From Hanleya hanleyi (lineage: Eukaryota; Mollusca; Polyplacophora; Lepidopleurida; Hanleyidae), in NCBI GenBank assembly GCA_036873755.1, contig JAVTVY010018745.1:1-64000 (forward strand): a stretch of 64,000 bases of DNA, read 5' to 3'. Made by a program: the position numbers and the translations under genes. The notes beneath the pieces are model-generated. The model searched no databases, was not told the origin of the DNA, and was given only the letters and a program-made list of their open reading frames with translations. The number at the start of each line of letters is the position of its first letter. Position 1 is the stretch's first letter. This document shows positions 1 through 11,664 of the stretch, piece by piece.

Positions 1-629
1 CAGTATCACAAATTGAGCACTTTGTGATTCAAACTTCATCATTCATTTCTTTGACTTCTTTGAATCACAGCTTTCACTCGGTTGCAATAAATCGACCACA
101 CCTCATTTTTTGGTATCCCAAATATCACTTCTGGTGATCGATTGATTAGGGGAATTACCATATTTTAATAAACGTATCAAGGACACACTGAGATAAATGT
201 TACTGTAGCGCATTGTGCCTGCAGCTCGAGTCAAGCATCGTGACTGGCCACCTGCATGGCACGCGCTCATCCCACATACGTGTGTGGGGTGACTTATCTC
301 AGCACATTATCCCACGTAGGTTTAACATGTTTAACATATGGGAAATGGCTCTGATAGCCTATGTGAGCATCTTAGAGTCTTTGGCAGCTGAGGTAGTGAA
401 TATAATGATAAGATCCCATGTTTTGTGGATCAACGTGATATGTGTGGCTCAATTAACTGTACAGCAAACAGCTCAATTTATATTTCACAAAAAATAAATC
501 ACTTCTCAAAATTTCTAGATGAAACCCTGTTAATGCTGTGGTCTTGATCTTCATAGTTCTATGGTTATATTAAAATGTCTTCAAACATACCAAATCACTG
601 TGAACGTGATTATACGGATTTATTACTAC

Positions 630-665
<36 letters not shown>

Positions 666-950
666 ACTTGCTTCAGTTAGTCATACTTCTTTGGATCTTC
701 AAACAGATGCATATATTGGCATCCATATAATTTTATACCCACATATACATGTACTCAGTACATAATTAGGTCAATGACCTGACTGCTCAGGGGTGCAGGC
801 TATAATGAGGATAAGACTCTGTAATCCTGAGCTTAGATTAGAGACTGCTCAGGCTGACCAAATTAAAAGGTTTTATTTTTCCCCAGGAATTGTTCAGACA
901 AAATAATTGACCCAGAACATTAAAGCATGGTACATGTATTTGAAGGTAAA
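1..950. other. unassigned AT-rich DNA with a CT microsatellite
   Basis: No gene or element is recognised. The only clear structure is a pure (CT)n run at 632-660. A stretch around 90-110 ('ggttgcaataaatcgacc') resembles 63180-63200 near the other end of the window, so part of this segment may be an unnamed dispersed repeat. Confidence 0.5.
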
Positions 951-1113
951 CAAAAATCACTATACAAATATAGCATGGGGAGTAACTACCGAAACTGTAT
1001 ATCACTCAAAATGCTTTCACGACTTCCAATTTTCTTGGAAGATGTGAAAGCGCTTTGAGTGAAATAGAGTTTCAGTAATCACTCATCATGCTATATTTGT
1101 ATAGTGTTTTTTG
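951..1113. repeat. imperfect inverted repeat (foldback), ~75-bp arms
   Basis: The arms at about 951-1028 and 1036-1113 are reverse complements with roughly 80% identity. Both ends carry the sequence CACTATACAAATATAGCAT or its complement, around a short loop near 1030. The foldback abuts the 5' end of the GTCCCCC element that begins at 1113. It could be a small foldback MITE or a hairpin-transcript locus. No target-site duplication could be fixed. Confidence 0.7.
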
Positions 1114-2250
1114 TCCCCCACCGGATACTGGAGGGGGACTTAGGGATTTGCTCCTTCCGTTATTCTGTCGTTCCATCACACTTTCCTTGTGACTGCAATA
1201 ATTCAGAACTATTTTTCCGTTTGACATCAAACTTGGACAGTGGGTTGGTATGAGAGAGAGGATGGCTGGGATTGTTTTCAGCAACCTGCATAATCAAATC
1301 TGGCCACCATGGCCTTGACCCTATTCAGCCACGCTACCTAAGATTGTGACTGCAATAACTAAAAAACAATTTGTCTGATTGACATCAAACTTGAACAGTG
1401 GGTTGGTATGAGTGAGAGAATGGCTGGAATTGCTTTTCAGCAACCTGGGTAATTCAATATGGCCACCATGGTTGCCAAGTTCTCGACTCTAGTCAACCAT
1501 GTTACATAAGCTTGTGACTGCAATAACTCGAAAACCATTTGTCTGATTGACTTCAAACTTGGATAGTGGGTTGGTATGAGTGAGAGGATGGCTGGGATTG
1601 TTTTTTAGCAACCTGCGTAATCTAATATGGCTGCCATCGCCTTGATCTCTATTCAGCCATGCTAATAAGCTTGTGACTGCAGTAACTCAAAAACTATTTG
1701 ACTGATTGACATCAAACATGCCTTGACCCTTGTTCAGTCATGCATGCTAGCTTATGAATGGATAACAAAAAAATAATATGTACAATTGACATCAAACTTG
1801 GGCACTGTTTTGGTATGAGTAAGAGCATGGCTGGGATTGTTATTTGGCAACCTGTGTAATCCAAGATGGCTGCCATGGCCTTCATCCACAATGTAACCAT
1901 GCTTCGTAAGAACGATTTCACCAGCTGACATTCGATATGAGCATAGCAATGGCTGCAGAGCATCTGCTTGTTTTTGGCAACCTCAATGACATGATCTACA
2001 CATATCTATTTACCATATTTCACATAGTCGCGTATTTTGAAACAACTCCATTTCTTCATTAAAACTGATGTTAACTGTTGAATAATTTCTTTTCAATTTT
2101 CAGATGACATAACAAATATTTTAAGCGCATAATACACAAACAAAAGTTCCCATCATTCAATGTATAATTTTAAATACAACATTTATAAACCTTTCATATT
2201 GCCATACTGTCTTTGGTATCGATGGTGGGGGACATGGACCGGTTGCTTGG
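1113..2250 (+). mobile_element. GTCCCCC-type HINE/pearl-like non-autonomous element
   Basis: The element opens with a palindrome (1113-1139, GTCCCCC...GGGGGAC) and a short 'ttccgttattctgtcgttcc' simple-sequence tract. It continues with diverged tandem cores of about 165 bp sharing 'gtgactgcaataactcaaaaac...gattgacatcaaacttgg' and ends with a ~270-bp 3' domain that closes in GTGGGGGACATGGACC (about 2226-2240). The same 5' palindrome and 3' domain recur at 11665-13435 and 50966-51850. Palindromic 5' end, microsatellite, tandem core and complementary 3' end are the known architecture of bivalve pearl elements and Helentron-associated elements (HINEs). That assignment is inference. Exact ends are approximate and there is no coding sequence. 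Confidence 0.65.
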
Positions 2251-2370
2251 GTATACGTATCTGATATTGCACCTATAAATTATAGCCTTGAAATTGCCTG
2301 GGATCTCAAGCAATCAATCAAGATGATGATTTCTCGATAACCAGGTAATACATGTACCAATAACTATCTT

Positions 2371-3840
2371 GTCTCAGAAACTGAGAGAAGTAGACATGCG
2401 CTCTTGGTTTCTAACTAGTCATGCCCTCTTGGTTTCTCAGAAACTGAGAGAAATAGACATGCCGTCTTGGTTTCTGACTAGTCATGCCCTCTTGGTTCTC
2501 AGAAACTGAGAGAAGTAGACATGCCCTCTTGGTTCTCAGAAACTGAGAGAAATAGACATGCCCTCTTGGTTTCTCAGAAACTGAGAGAAGTAGACATGCC
2601 CTCTTGGTTTCTCAGAAACTGAGAGAAATAGACATGCCCTCTTGGTTTCTGACTAGTCATGCCCTCTTGGTTTCTCAGAAACTGAGAGAAGTAGACATGC
2701 CCTCTTGGTTCTCAGAAACTGAGAGAAATAGACATGCCCTCTTGGTTTCTCAGAAACTGAGAGAAGTAGACATGCCCTCTTGGTTTCTCAGAAACTGAGA
2801 GAAATAGACATGCCCTCTTGGTTTCTCAGAAACTGAGAGAAATAGACATGCCCTCTTGGTTTCTCAGAAACTGAGAGAAGTAGACATGCCCTCTTGGTTT
2901 CTGACTAGTCATGCCCTCTTGGTTTCTCAGAAACGGAGAGAAATAGACATGCCCTCTTGGTTTCTCAGAAACTGAGAGAAATAGACATGCCCTCTTGGTT
3001 TCTCAGAAACTGAGAGAAATAGACATGCCCTCTTGGTTTCTCAGAAACCTGGAGAATTAGACATGCCCTCTTGGTTTCTCAGAAACTGAGAGAAGTAGAC
3101 ATGCCCTCTTGGTTTCTGACTAGTCATGCCCTCTTGGTTTCTCAGAAACTGAGAGAAATAGACATGCCCTCTTGGTTTCTGACTAGTCATGCCCTCTTGG
3201 TTTCTCAGAAACGGAGAGAAGTAGACATGCCCTCTTGGTTTCTGACTAGTCATGCCCTCTTGGTTTCTCAGAAACTGAGAGAAATAGACATGCCCTCTTG
3301 GTTTCTCAGAAACCTGGAGAATTAGACATGCCCTCTTGGTTTCTGACTAGTCATGCCCTCTTGGTTTCTCAGAAACGGAGAGAAGTAGACATGCCCTCCT
3401 GGTTTCTGACTAGTCATGCCCTCTTGGTTTCTCAGAAACTGAGAGAAATAGACATGCCCTCTTGGTTTCTCAGAAACCTGGAGAAATAGACATGCCCTCT
3501 TGGTTTCTCAGAAACAGAGAAATAGACATGCCCTCTTGGTTTCTCAGAAACTGAGAGAAGTAAACATGCCCTCTTGGTTTCTGACTAGTCATGCCCTCTT
3601 GGTTTCTCAGAAACCGAGAGAAATAGACATGCCCTGTTGGTTTCTCAGAAACCTAGAGAACTAGACATGCCCTGTTGGTTTATGATTACTCATGCCCTCT
3701 TGGTTTCTCAGAAACCGAGAGAAACTAGTAGACTGGCAGTCTGACTAGTCATGCCCTCTTGTTTTCTCAGAAACTGAGAGAAGTGGACATGCCCACTTGG
3801 TTTCTGACTAGACATGGCCTATTGTTTTCTGCCTAGACTT
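2371..3840. repeat. 38-bp/25-bp composite minisatellite of hairpin units
   Basis: A 38-bp unit (ATGCCCTCTTGGTTTCTCAG followed by AAACTGAGAGAARTAGAC) is interspersed with a 25-bp variant in which the hairpin part is replaced by TTTCTGACTAGTC. Each 38-mer contains TCTCAG-AAA-CTGAGA, a perfect 6-bp stem with a 3-base loop, so the array is a string of potential hairpins. Units decay towards 3840, and remnants resume at 4078-4190 beyond a foldback insertion. Open frames across it are by-products of the repeat. Confidence 0.95.
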
Positions 3841-3863
3841 GGAATTTCCACTGACTAGCTTTG

Positions 3864-4077
3864 CATAATAAAGCGTGGTAAGCACTCCGAAGAATGACAA
3901 GCAATTCATTGTGACTCAATATTATGGTTTATTCCTTCAAACCATTGTCAGGAGAAATGTTACAGTTAGGTTTCTCTGTAAAATTTCTCCTGACAATGGT
4001 TTGAAGGAATACACCGAAATATTGAGTCACAATGAATTGCTTGTCATTCTTCGGAGTGCTTACCCTGCTTTATTATG
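3864..4077. mobile_element. near-perfect foldback, 95-bp arms, 24-bp loop
   Basis: The left arm (3864-3958) and right arm (3983-4077) are reverse complements with only about five mismatches. The loop is 3959-3982. The ends read CATAATAAAGC...GCTTTATTATG. The foldback lies within the decayed end of the 38-bp minisatellite, whose units resume at once on the right (TCATCTTGGTTTCTCAG), so it is an insertion. A TA dinucleotide at each end would fit a Tc1/mariner-type MITE, but the palindrome makes the TSD ambiguous. It could also fold as an RNA hairpin if transcribed. Confidence 0.85.
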
Positions 4078-4339
4078 TCATCTTGGTTTCTCAGAAATTG
4101 AGATAACTAGACAAACCTTGCTTATTTTGCTTCTCGAAAACTGAGAGAGCCAGACCGGCTGTCTTGTTTTCATGAGAAATTGACCGGTTTTATCTCGAAG
4201 ACTTCAAGAATTCATTTTGATTCTGTTAAATCATAGCACTCACAGGGAGATCGCATTGCACTGTGTGAGCATCAGTGTCATTTCCGAACAGTGACAAAAA
4301 TTGTTATGCTTCCAAGATTTCCGGAAATAACTTTCACAT

Positions 4340-4885
4340 CTTAAAACTACAGATAAAACCAGGGGGCCAAGTTAAAAGTTTGTTTCTGGACAATAACTTT
4401 TAAAAACTTGAATGGATTCTTTCCAAATTTATTATGTGGGTACCTTGTCTCAAGATCTCACTTTGAGTTGTTTTTCAGGCTAATCTGCCTACAGGTGGCG
4501 CCACCAGGGGGTTAAGTTCAATTTTTATTTTCAGACAATAACTTTTGAAAATTTGAAAGAATTCTTTCCAAATTAGGGATGTGACCGTACCTTGACTCAA
4601 GATGCTAATCAACCTATAGGTGGCGCCACTGGGGGCCAATTTACAATTTTGTTTCCAACAATAACTTTTGAAAACCTGAATGGGTTCTTTACAGATTTGG
4701 TATGTCAGTAACTTGCCTCCGGATCTCATTGGGATTTACATGTCAATCCATCTGTAGGTTGTGCCACCTGGGGACCAAGCCAAATTTCCCTTTTTAAAGG
4801 AAGGACAAATTTGGTAATTGTGAGCACCTTGCCACAGCCAAATCACTATTTTCAACATTGGGAGACTTCAGCTGCTAGAGTTTTC
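4340..4885 (+). mobile_element. tandem-core fragment of HINE/pearl-like element
   Basis: About three ~165-bp monomers are present. Each contains 'gacaataacttttgaaaa', a 'ggattctttccaaatt' segment and the palindromic 'ggtggcgccacc'. The tail around 4840-4885 ('caacattgggagacttcag') matches the 3' tail of the element at 15535-16382. The 5' palindrome and microsatellite are missing, so this is a 5'-truncated copy. Confidence 0.6.
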
Positions 4886-5169
4886 ACTGGAGATTTGATG
4901 TGATTTTTATTCACCGTTTACATATTTAAAGAAGAGTTACTTGGTGAGAATGGATATAATCATGAACTTGTGGATAATCTGAGAATTCCCCCACTCACAC
5001 TCCCGTGGATGATCTGACGTGTAGAGAATCAGTGACACCTATCTAGCTCTGAGATAGATATTGTGCACATATAATCAAATAGTGTATCACATTATTAGCT
5101 CACCTGTAGGAAGTACAGAAAGGGCTAATGTCATACACCCATCAGTGTCGGTGTTGTCGGCATCCAATA
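4886..5169. other. no recognised feature
   Basis: AT-rich DNA between two repeats. No coding or structural signal was seen. Confidence 0.5.
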
Positions 5170-6201
5170 ATGTTAAGGCAAATGTTAAATGGGGTATCTC
5201 TATAAATACTTGTTTCAAATATTGCCCCCAAACTTGGCATATCTGTATTATTCATGATTGTATTTAGATATATTTAATTACCTAATAAAGCTAATATACT
5301 ACAATTTCATGTTAAGGTAAATATGAAGGGTGCTACAGGGGTCGAAATTGCTATCTATTTGCAGGACATGTCCGGCAGAAAATTGGCTATATTGACCCCT
5401 GTGCTATATTGATAAATACTTGACTGATTGTGCCCATACTTGCCATACATAGCATATGGGATGTTCTAGAATGGCTGCATTCCTTGGATATTTAATTAGC
5501 TTAATTAGCTAATGAATGGAATATATGCTATGATTTCATTTTGAGGCATTAATTTATTAGGAGTGCTACATCCATAAATACTTGACCGATTGTGTCCATG
5601 CTTGGCTTACATATTATATTGGATGTTCTGAGGGGGATGTTTCAGAGTGTCTGTATTCCTTGAATTTTAATTAGCTTAATTAACTAATTAAATAGCGAAA
5701 TGTGCTAAGATTTCATGTTAAGGCAATTGTTAGGGGCTCTTATATTCATACATACTTGACCAATTGTGCCTTTACTTGGCAAACATGTCATATGGGCTGT
5801 TCCAATGGGGTTATTGCAGGACATCTGCATGCCGTGAATAATTAATAAGCTTAGTCAGCTAATTAAATGGAATATATTCCGCGATTTCATGTTAAGATAG
5901 TCTTTAAGGGCATTATATTAATACATACTTGACCTATTGTGCCCATACTTGGCATACATTATCATATGATATGTTCAGGAAGGGATGTTGCAGAATGGCT
6001 ACATTTCATTAATATTAAATTAGCTAATTAAGTAGCAAATTTGCTATGTTTCCAAGGCAATCATTAGGGGCGCTGTTCATACATGCTTGACTGATTGTAC
6101 CCATATTTGGCATACATATCATATGGGCTATTCTGGCTGCATCTCATGAATAATTTATTAGCTTAATTACCTAATTAAGTGGATGTTAAGGGAAATGTTA
6201 A
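5170..6201. repeat. AT-rich ~165-bp tandem array, left part
   Basis: About six diverged monomers of 156-175 bp start near 5209, 5414, 5577, 5750, 5925 and 6081. Shared blocks are 'cataaatacttgac.gattgtgcc', 'cttggcatacat.tcatatggg.tgttc', a cluster of TTAATTAGCTTAATTA-type palindromes and 'gatttcatgttaagg'. The array is split by the TTAA-flanked element at 6202-8274 and continues at 8275-8620. Confidence 0.85.
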
Positions 6202-8274
6202 AGTGCTAATGCAGCGAAATTGTCAATTTCATTTTTATCATGAAATTTTACGGTTTGGGATTTCTGCTTTAATTTAATAAAATTCTCACAGAGAGTTTTA
6301 AACAGGAAGATATTATATTTTGCTACGAAACGCAAGGGGGTTAGCAGATAAAGTGCGACATTTACGGTCGCCATGTTTACATATATCTGACGTCATAAGT
6401 ATGACATGCCGATCGACGAGCAAGCCAGCGATATGAGTAGCATATGGCGAAGGCCAATCTCCATAGACTTAATTCACATTGTTGTTGAGTTAATACTCTT
6501 GATATCCATCACTGTCTTCGTATGGTAACGTGCCAGGAATGAAAGAAAGAATCGAGTCGGCCACGTGTCCGTGCATGATCACTTAAAATGATCTATTTAC
6601 CTTAATTCGTGGGCAGTACCGTAGTTGTACGAATGCATGCAGTTACTATCTGATTCACATAGGAGGGAACGGGGTTTTCGTGGATTTATCAGCTAATATA
6701 ACACATCAGCTGTCGAAAATCACAATATATTCCAAACTCTGTCTATGCAATTATTTGTCATCAAAAATATTCCCGTGGCATTAGAAATTATTTTAAAAAT
6801 CTCCAAAGTTTGTATCGTCTTGAGTAACTGCATGTTGAATACACCACGATCATGCCGGCAACCGGGTAAGTGAAAAGATTAGTGAGCACAGAGCTTTCTC
6901 TAGGCCATGCACCAACATAATTTCAGAAATATTACGTAAAATATTAAATTGGAGTTTACATACCGAGAAAACTAACATTTCAAACATTTCAACTAAAGAA
7001 GATTCAAACAACAACAAAACAACAAACAGGACAAAGACAACATTGAAAAATGAGTCTCTCGGGAGTATCTGAAATAAAAAATAAACATGAAATTAGTTCA
7101 ACATTATTCCGAAAAAATTACATAATGCTAAAAAATTGTCTAATGTGATAATAAACGAGAACGGTGCAAGATAATTTTACCGATAGCACAGAAAAATATA
7201 TAAGACAAATATAATTTCTGATAAAAGAATATTATTCAACAATTTTGAATGGCTTTTCATACCGCGCAAACCGTTTACATTTGCTTTCATAACCGATCAT
7301 AATGTGGAATGGAAATAGAATATAGATATAGAGCGAATGGAAGAAATTCTTAATAAAGCCTTCACTTTTTGCACAAGAAAACCGGAATGTGAAATTGAAG
7401 ACCGAAGACTGTTGTGTTTGCTTTTGGCGCGCGGACCTCGGCGAGAGCACTTCAGACGGGCCGCTTCAGACGTCGTGATAGATTTCATTCCAATTTAGAG
7501 CATATAATATTATGTTTTTAGATCTAATTTAAAGTTGATTGTAATGAGAAGAAGAAAACATATATCTCTGAGAATCTGGGGATAATGAAGATCGATCTTC
7601 GTTATTTTCTTGAAGTTGGAAATCCTTCCGTGTAATGATAAGTGATACACCGTACAGCCATATATGCATTCATGCAGGCAAACAAAATGCGGACAATGGC
7701 AGATAAATTTTATAAATATCATACGAAACAAATTTATATAGACTCCAGATTCTAGGTAATTAATTTGACGAGATAAAAATAATAATGGAACTGCTCAGTG
7801 GGATTTGAAGTCATTTCTATGGCAATGAATTCACTTTAGCCTGGTTGCACACGGTAGGCTTTGCGGATGCGGGGCCTTTTGTATCTTCATTAGGTCCATA
7901 CAAATTGTCTATATTCATTCACAGGTATGTCTAATAATACACCCTTGTCATACTTAATTTCCTGATGAACATTAAATTCAAAAATGTTATTAAACAAACC
8001 AGTATATTGGCCTCGAGGACGGGCTTGCCTCCCTCCAACACTGTCCGCCATGCAGAGCCTAGACTCAAGCTGACCATCTGTCATACTTATGACGTCATCA
8101 TATTTGTAAACAAAGCCAATGAAAACGGTCGCACTTTTATGAGCACAATTGCACGCCCTTTTCCTTTTGAAATAAGAACTTCTCCTTGTCCGATTTTCCT
8201 CATGGATATAGCAAATTAATCATGAAAGAATAGAGAATCAAATTATTTAATAAAAATTTCGCTGCATTAGCACT
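6202..8274. mobile_element. 2.07-kb TIR element with TTAA target duplication
   Basis: TTAA at 6198-6201 and 8275-8278 flanks perfect 20-bp terminal inverted repeats beginning AGTGCTAATGCAGCG. The neighbouring array resumes directly on the right, giving a pre-insertion site. The arms stay similar further in: a 17-bp perfect inverted pair containing TGACGTCA lies at 6388-6404 and 8081-8097. TTAA duplication is characteristic of the piggyBac and Kolobok superfamilies. The AGTG terminus does not decide between them. The ORFs inside are under 90 codons and none resembles a transposase, so it is probably non-autonomous. The interior (6420-8040) is AT-rich without recognised features. Confidence 0.85.
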
Positions 8275-8620
8275 TTAAGGGTATTATATTCATAAATACT
8301 TGACCAATTGTGTCTAAACCCAGCAGGCTTACCATTTGGGGTGTTCTGAGTGGGATGTTGCCGAATGGCTTCATTCCGTTAATATTTAATTAGCTAATTA
8401 AATGGCAAATATGCTACGATTTCATGTTAAGGCACACTTTAGGGGTGCTATATTCATAAATACTATTGTACTCATGTTTGGCATGGCTCTTATTTAGGAT
8501 ATTGCGAAGGGGATATTACAAAATAGTTCTATTCTGAGAATATTTAATCAGGTCTTCATTACCTAATTAAATGGAAAATATGCTGATTTCATGTTACGGC
8601 AGTCATTACCTGTGCTGTAT
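8275..8620. repeat. AT-rich ~165-bp tandem array, right part
   Basis: Two further monomers of the array at 5170-6201 resume immediately after the TTAA element, with the same 'aaatacttgaccaattgtg', 'TTAATTAGCTAATTAA' and 'tttcatgttaaggca' blocks. Confidence 0.85.
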
Positions 8621-9010
8621 GGTCAGGTGAGCCCTTTGGTAGCTTTGCTACCAATCCTAAGTTAGTCTTTGTATCATGAATTGCAATAGCAGCAGTGATA
8701 TCAAGTAAGTTCCAATTCGGGGAGCAGGAGTCCCCCATAATACATTGCACTGGACAGGATCCGGTCAAGTTCACAAGACGAGAAAAATTGAAATACTATT
8801 GTTGTTGCTTCGACACATATCTCCTCTGAAAATATATTCCATACAGTATGCGTACACATTAAAATAATAACGAACGCCGACTTTACGAGAAAGGACGCGA
8901 CTGCGAGAGTGTTGAAAACTAGAGTCTGCATAAACCCAGAACCGGAATCTGTCCAGCGAGAGCGGAACGAGATTTGCAACGTCTGCTCCGCGAATGTACG
9001 TGAAACATCA
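8621..9010. other. no recognised feature
   Basis: Includes a short hairpin 'ggtagctttgctacc' near 8638. No coding or mobile-element signal was recognised. Confidence 0.5.
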
Positions 9011-9011
9011 T

Positions 9012-9262
9012 AATTCTACAGTAATTCCTCTAAAACTTCAGTCACAGGAAGTGGAATTTCCCATCATGGAATCAGAGGGTGATCAAATTTCTTAGAACAG
9101 GAAGTTGACAAAACGGTCCAAAATCAAGCAAATATTCCACTATTTTTTACCTACTCAATTTTTAATGTCTTTGAGTTTAATAGAACAACTGATTAAATTT
9201 TGTCCAAAAATTGGGGTGATTGAATTCTAACCTTGATTGAATTATTAGAGGAATTGTTTAAA
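9012..9262. mobile_element. MITE-like repeat, TIR CAGTAATTCCTCTAA
   Basis: The left end (TA then CAGTAATTCCTCTAAAAC) and the right end (TTAGAGGAATTG) form short imperfect inverted repeats. The interior 'gggtgatcaaattt.ttagaacag' plus 'gaagttgacaaaa' recurs at 24548-24590, in a second copy that ends in the same TIR (GTTTTAAGGATTTACTGTA, near 25190). TA flanks suggest a Tc1/mariner-type MITE. That assignment is tentative. Confidence 0.5.
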
Positions 9263-10805
9263 CTACATTTAAATTTTTTCACATTGTAACCTCAGGCACT
9301 GCTAAACAGTTTATAGAATTCGGTCATCTTGACCCAAAATTGAACTCAATTTTTCGACGTTCACTCGGGATCATAATATCAAGCTGTGCATGATTTGATC
9401 AAAGGATGTATGTCTTATACTTACACTAACACCTGCCAGGGATTCGACAAGGGATTATCCAGGGTGAAAAAAAAAAAAAAAAATAATAAAGATTATACAT
9501 TATGGCTCAGAGGCAATCATTGTTGGCGACTTAGGTAGGGTATGTGTGGGCACCTTACTATAGTCGAGTCAAGCTATGATTTAAAAATACATGGCAAGAA
9601 TTATTAAAATCTTTTGATCAATGCCAGAGAGAGGTCATGGTATTCTTTTTGTAGACAAATCCTGGCTTGTTTAAACCAGTTTAACCAGAAGTCTCACCAG
9701 AAGTCTTCTGGCAGTCTTGTAGGCAATTAAATTGAAGGATTTTGGATGGATGTTGGGTGAAACCAGCAAGTGATGTGAAAGCTCACAAAATCCTCTGATT
9801 CGGCCATCAAGGGGGATAGTTCAAGAATTGCATGAAGTCTGGCAGAATTTCTCCTCAAGTGTAAATTCCCCAGCATTGAGTATTGGCTATGAGAAATAGC
9901 TAATTCACTGCATATATTTCCTATACCACCCAGTCACTGTGCGTATACTTATACAAAAGTGAAACATCTCAAAGAAAAGGCGAAAGAAGTATATATACTT
10001 GACAAGTTCAGTTATTTACCTAGCTGGCCTCATTGGAAAAAGTGGAAGACATCTGTTTGCCATAGACATTGTCTAGTTTTGCTATCTGTTCATGGACCTA
10101 CAAGTGGGTTAGTGTGTGACTCAATCAATGCGACTGCACGTGTTTATACTGTACCAGTTGGATTGCTATCATTTTGCTGGCCATAAGGTTTGCTGTAGGG
10201 GAGACTGGAGACTGGTATTAGGTATGTAACTTTGCTTGATACTTAGAAATATTAAAGTGAAACTAACTAGTGTAAAATTTCCTTGTTTTTTGTCATAAAA
10301 TTTCCTTGTTTTTTGTCATATAAGGAAATATTATATTTCAGGATATTTATTTAAAGGAAGCTAGTATTGTATCCATGCATAAACACTTGACTCGATGGAT
10401 GACGTTTTCTTTTATTTGTTGTGTAGCGCTCTAATCCGCTTTATACAGTTCAGTTACTGAGTGGAACCTAAAGTGGCCTAAAATATCAGTAACTGAGCAG
10501 TAACAGGGTTACACCCAGTTACAGAGACGCCACTGAACAGATTGATCTGCATGCAGTAACAGAGTTACACCCAGTTATAGAGATGCCTTTACTGAACACA
10601 GATCTGCAGCAATGTGTAAGAATCTCTTTGAACTGAATTTGGTTGAACATTGTAGTTGTAACATATGCCAAGTACTGTTCACTTGGTTACTGGCATTGTG
10701 TTACCTTTCAGTTACTGAAGTGCTATGTACACCCTTCCACAGTATACTGTGCTGTATCTTTATATACACTGTTCTGTTAGTTTTTAATTGAACATAACAC
10801 TTTTT
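9263..10805. other. unassigned DNA with small duplications
   Basis: No gene recognised. Visible details are a poly-A run near 9469-9482, a 23-bp direct duplication near 10276-10320 ('aaaatttccttgttttttgtc' region), and an imperfect ~65-bp duplication around 10497-10590 containing 'acagrgttacacccagtta'. Confidence 0.5.
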
Positions 10806-10809
10806 CTTG

Positions 10810-11620
10810 TACGCCCTCGATCGATGAGGTCGTTTAGTGTGATCCTGATTTCTGTCCATCTGTCTATGTTGTTATACTATAACAACAACAACGGCATGCA
10901 TATTGTGATCATATACTCCTGATTGACAAGAAGCCTATTGATTGCGTGGGATGTGTATCAGTTCATCATTCGATCTCGTCTCTGCAAGATGATAAGCAAT
11001 TCTATGATGTGGATCTCATTGTAATCAAACTTGTACATATGTATTTTAAATTTGGAGAAAAAAGTCCAATTAATTTTAAATTCCTATGTCAAGGGTGTAT
11101 ATATTGAAACCCATCTATACGTCCGTCTGTCTAGATCTGTCTGTCTGTTCGTCCATCCGTCCGTTACCGCATTTTAGGTAAAACTGCTTGAAACACAGTG
11201 ACCAAAGTTTTGGAAACTTATCTAGTTGTTAGTCAGATGCCTATTGAAAATGTCTCCGCTCGCCCCGTATTTGACAGACTCAAATTTTACACACATGCCC
11301 TTTTACAGATGTTTTACTTTCTGATTTTGTGATAAGCTTGAATGTTACCAACTATATCTGCAGAACTGTGTTTGATACACATACTACATTTTGAAAACTT
11401 TGGAGTTCTTTTTCGGGTGCATTAATCTCTGATTTTGTGACATATGCTTTAATGTTATTAAATTATATTCTAATTAACTATGCTTGGTACAACTACCAAA
11501 TTATGAGGAAACTGTTTTATCTAGTATTCTAGATGCCTACAAAAAATTAATCATCTCGGCTCATATATTCTGGCTATAATGTTTAAATTAACTTTCTATG
11601 GAATGTTCGCTATGTAGTGT
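10810..11620 (+). mobile_element. possible degenerate HINE-like element
   Basis: A 5' palindrome-like 'ccctcgatcgatgagg' (about 10816) is followed by 'tctgtccatctgtctatg', and a (YGTC)-rich tract at 11118-11165 is followed by two diverged long repeats ('agatgcctattgaaaatgtctccgctcg' and 'agatgcctacaaaaaattaatcatctcgg'). This resembles the palindrome-microsatellite-core plan of the other elements here. The 3' end was not found, so the call is weak. Confidence 0.4.
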
Positions 11621-11664
11621 CTTTTATTTGATGTACCTTTCTTTAGAATCAGTGAACTCTAATT

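Noticed and set aside
2371..4190. CRISPR array
   Set aside because: Repeats are contiguous tandem units without unique spacers, in eukaryotic DNA. The same holds for the 21-bp and 45-bp arrays.
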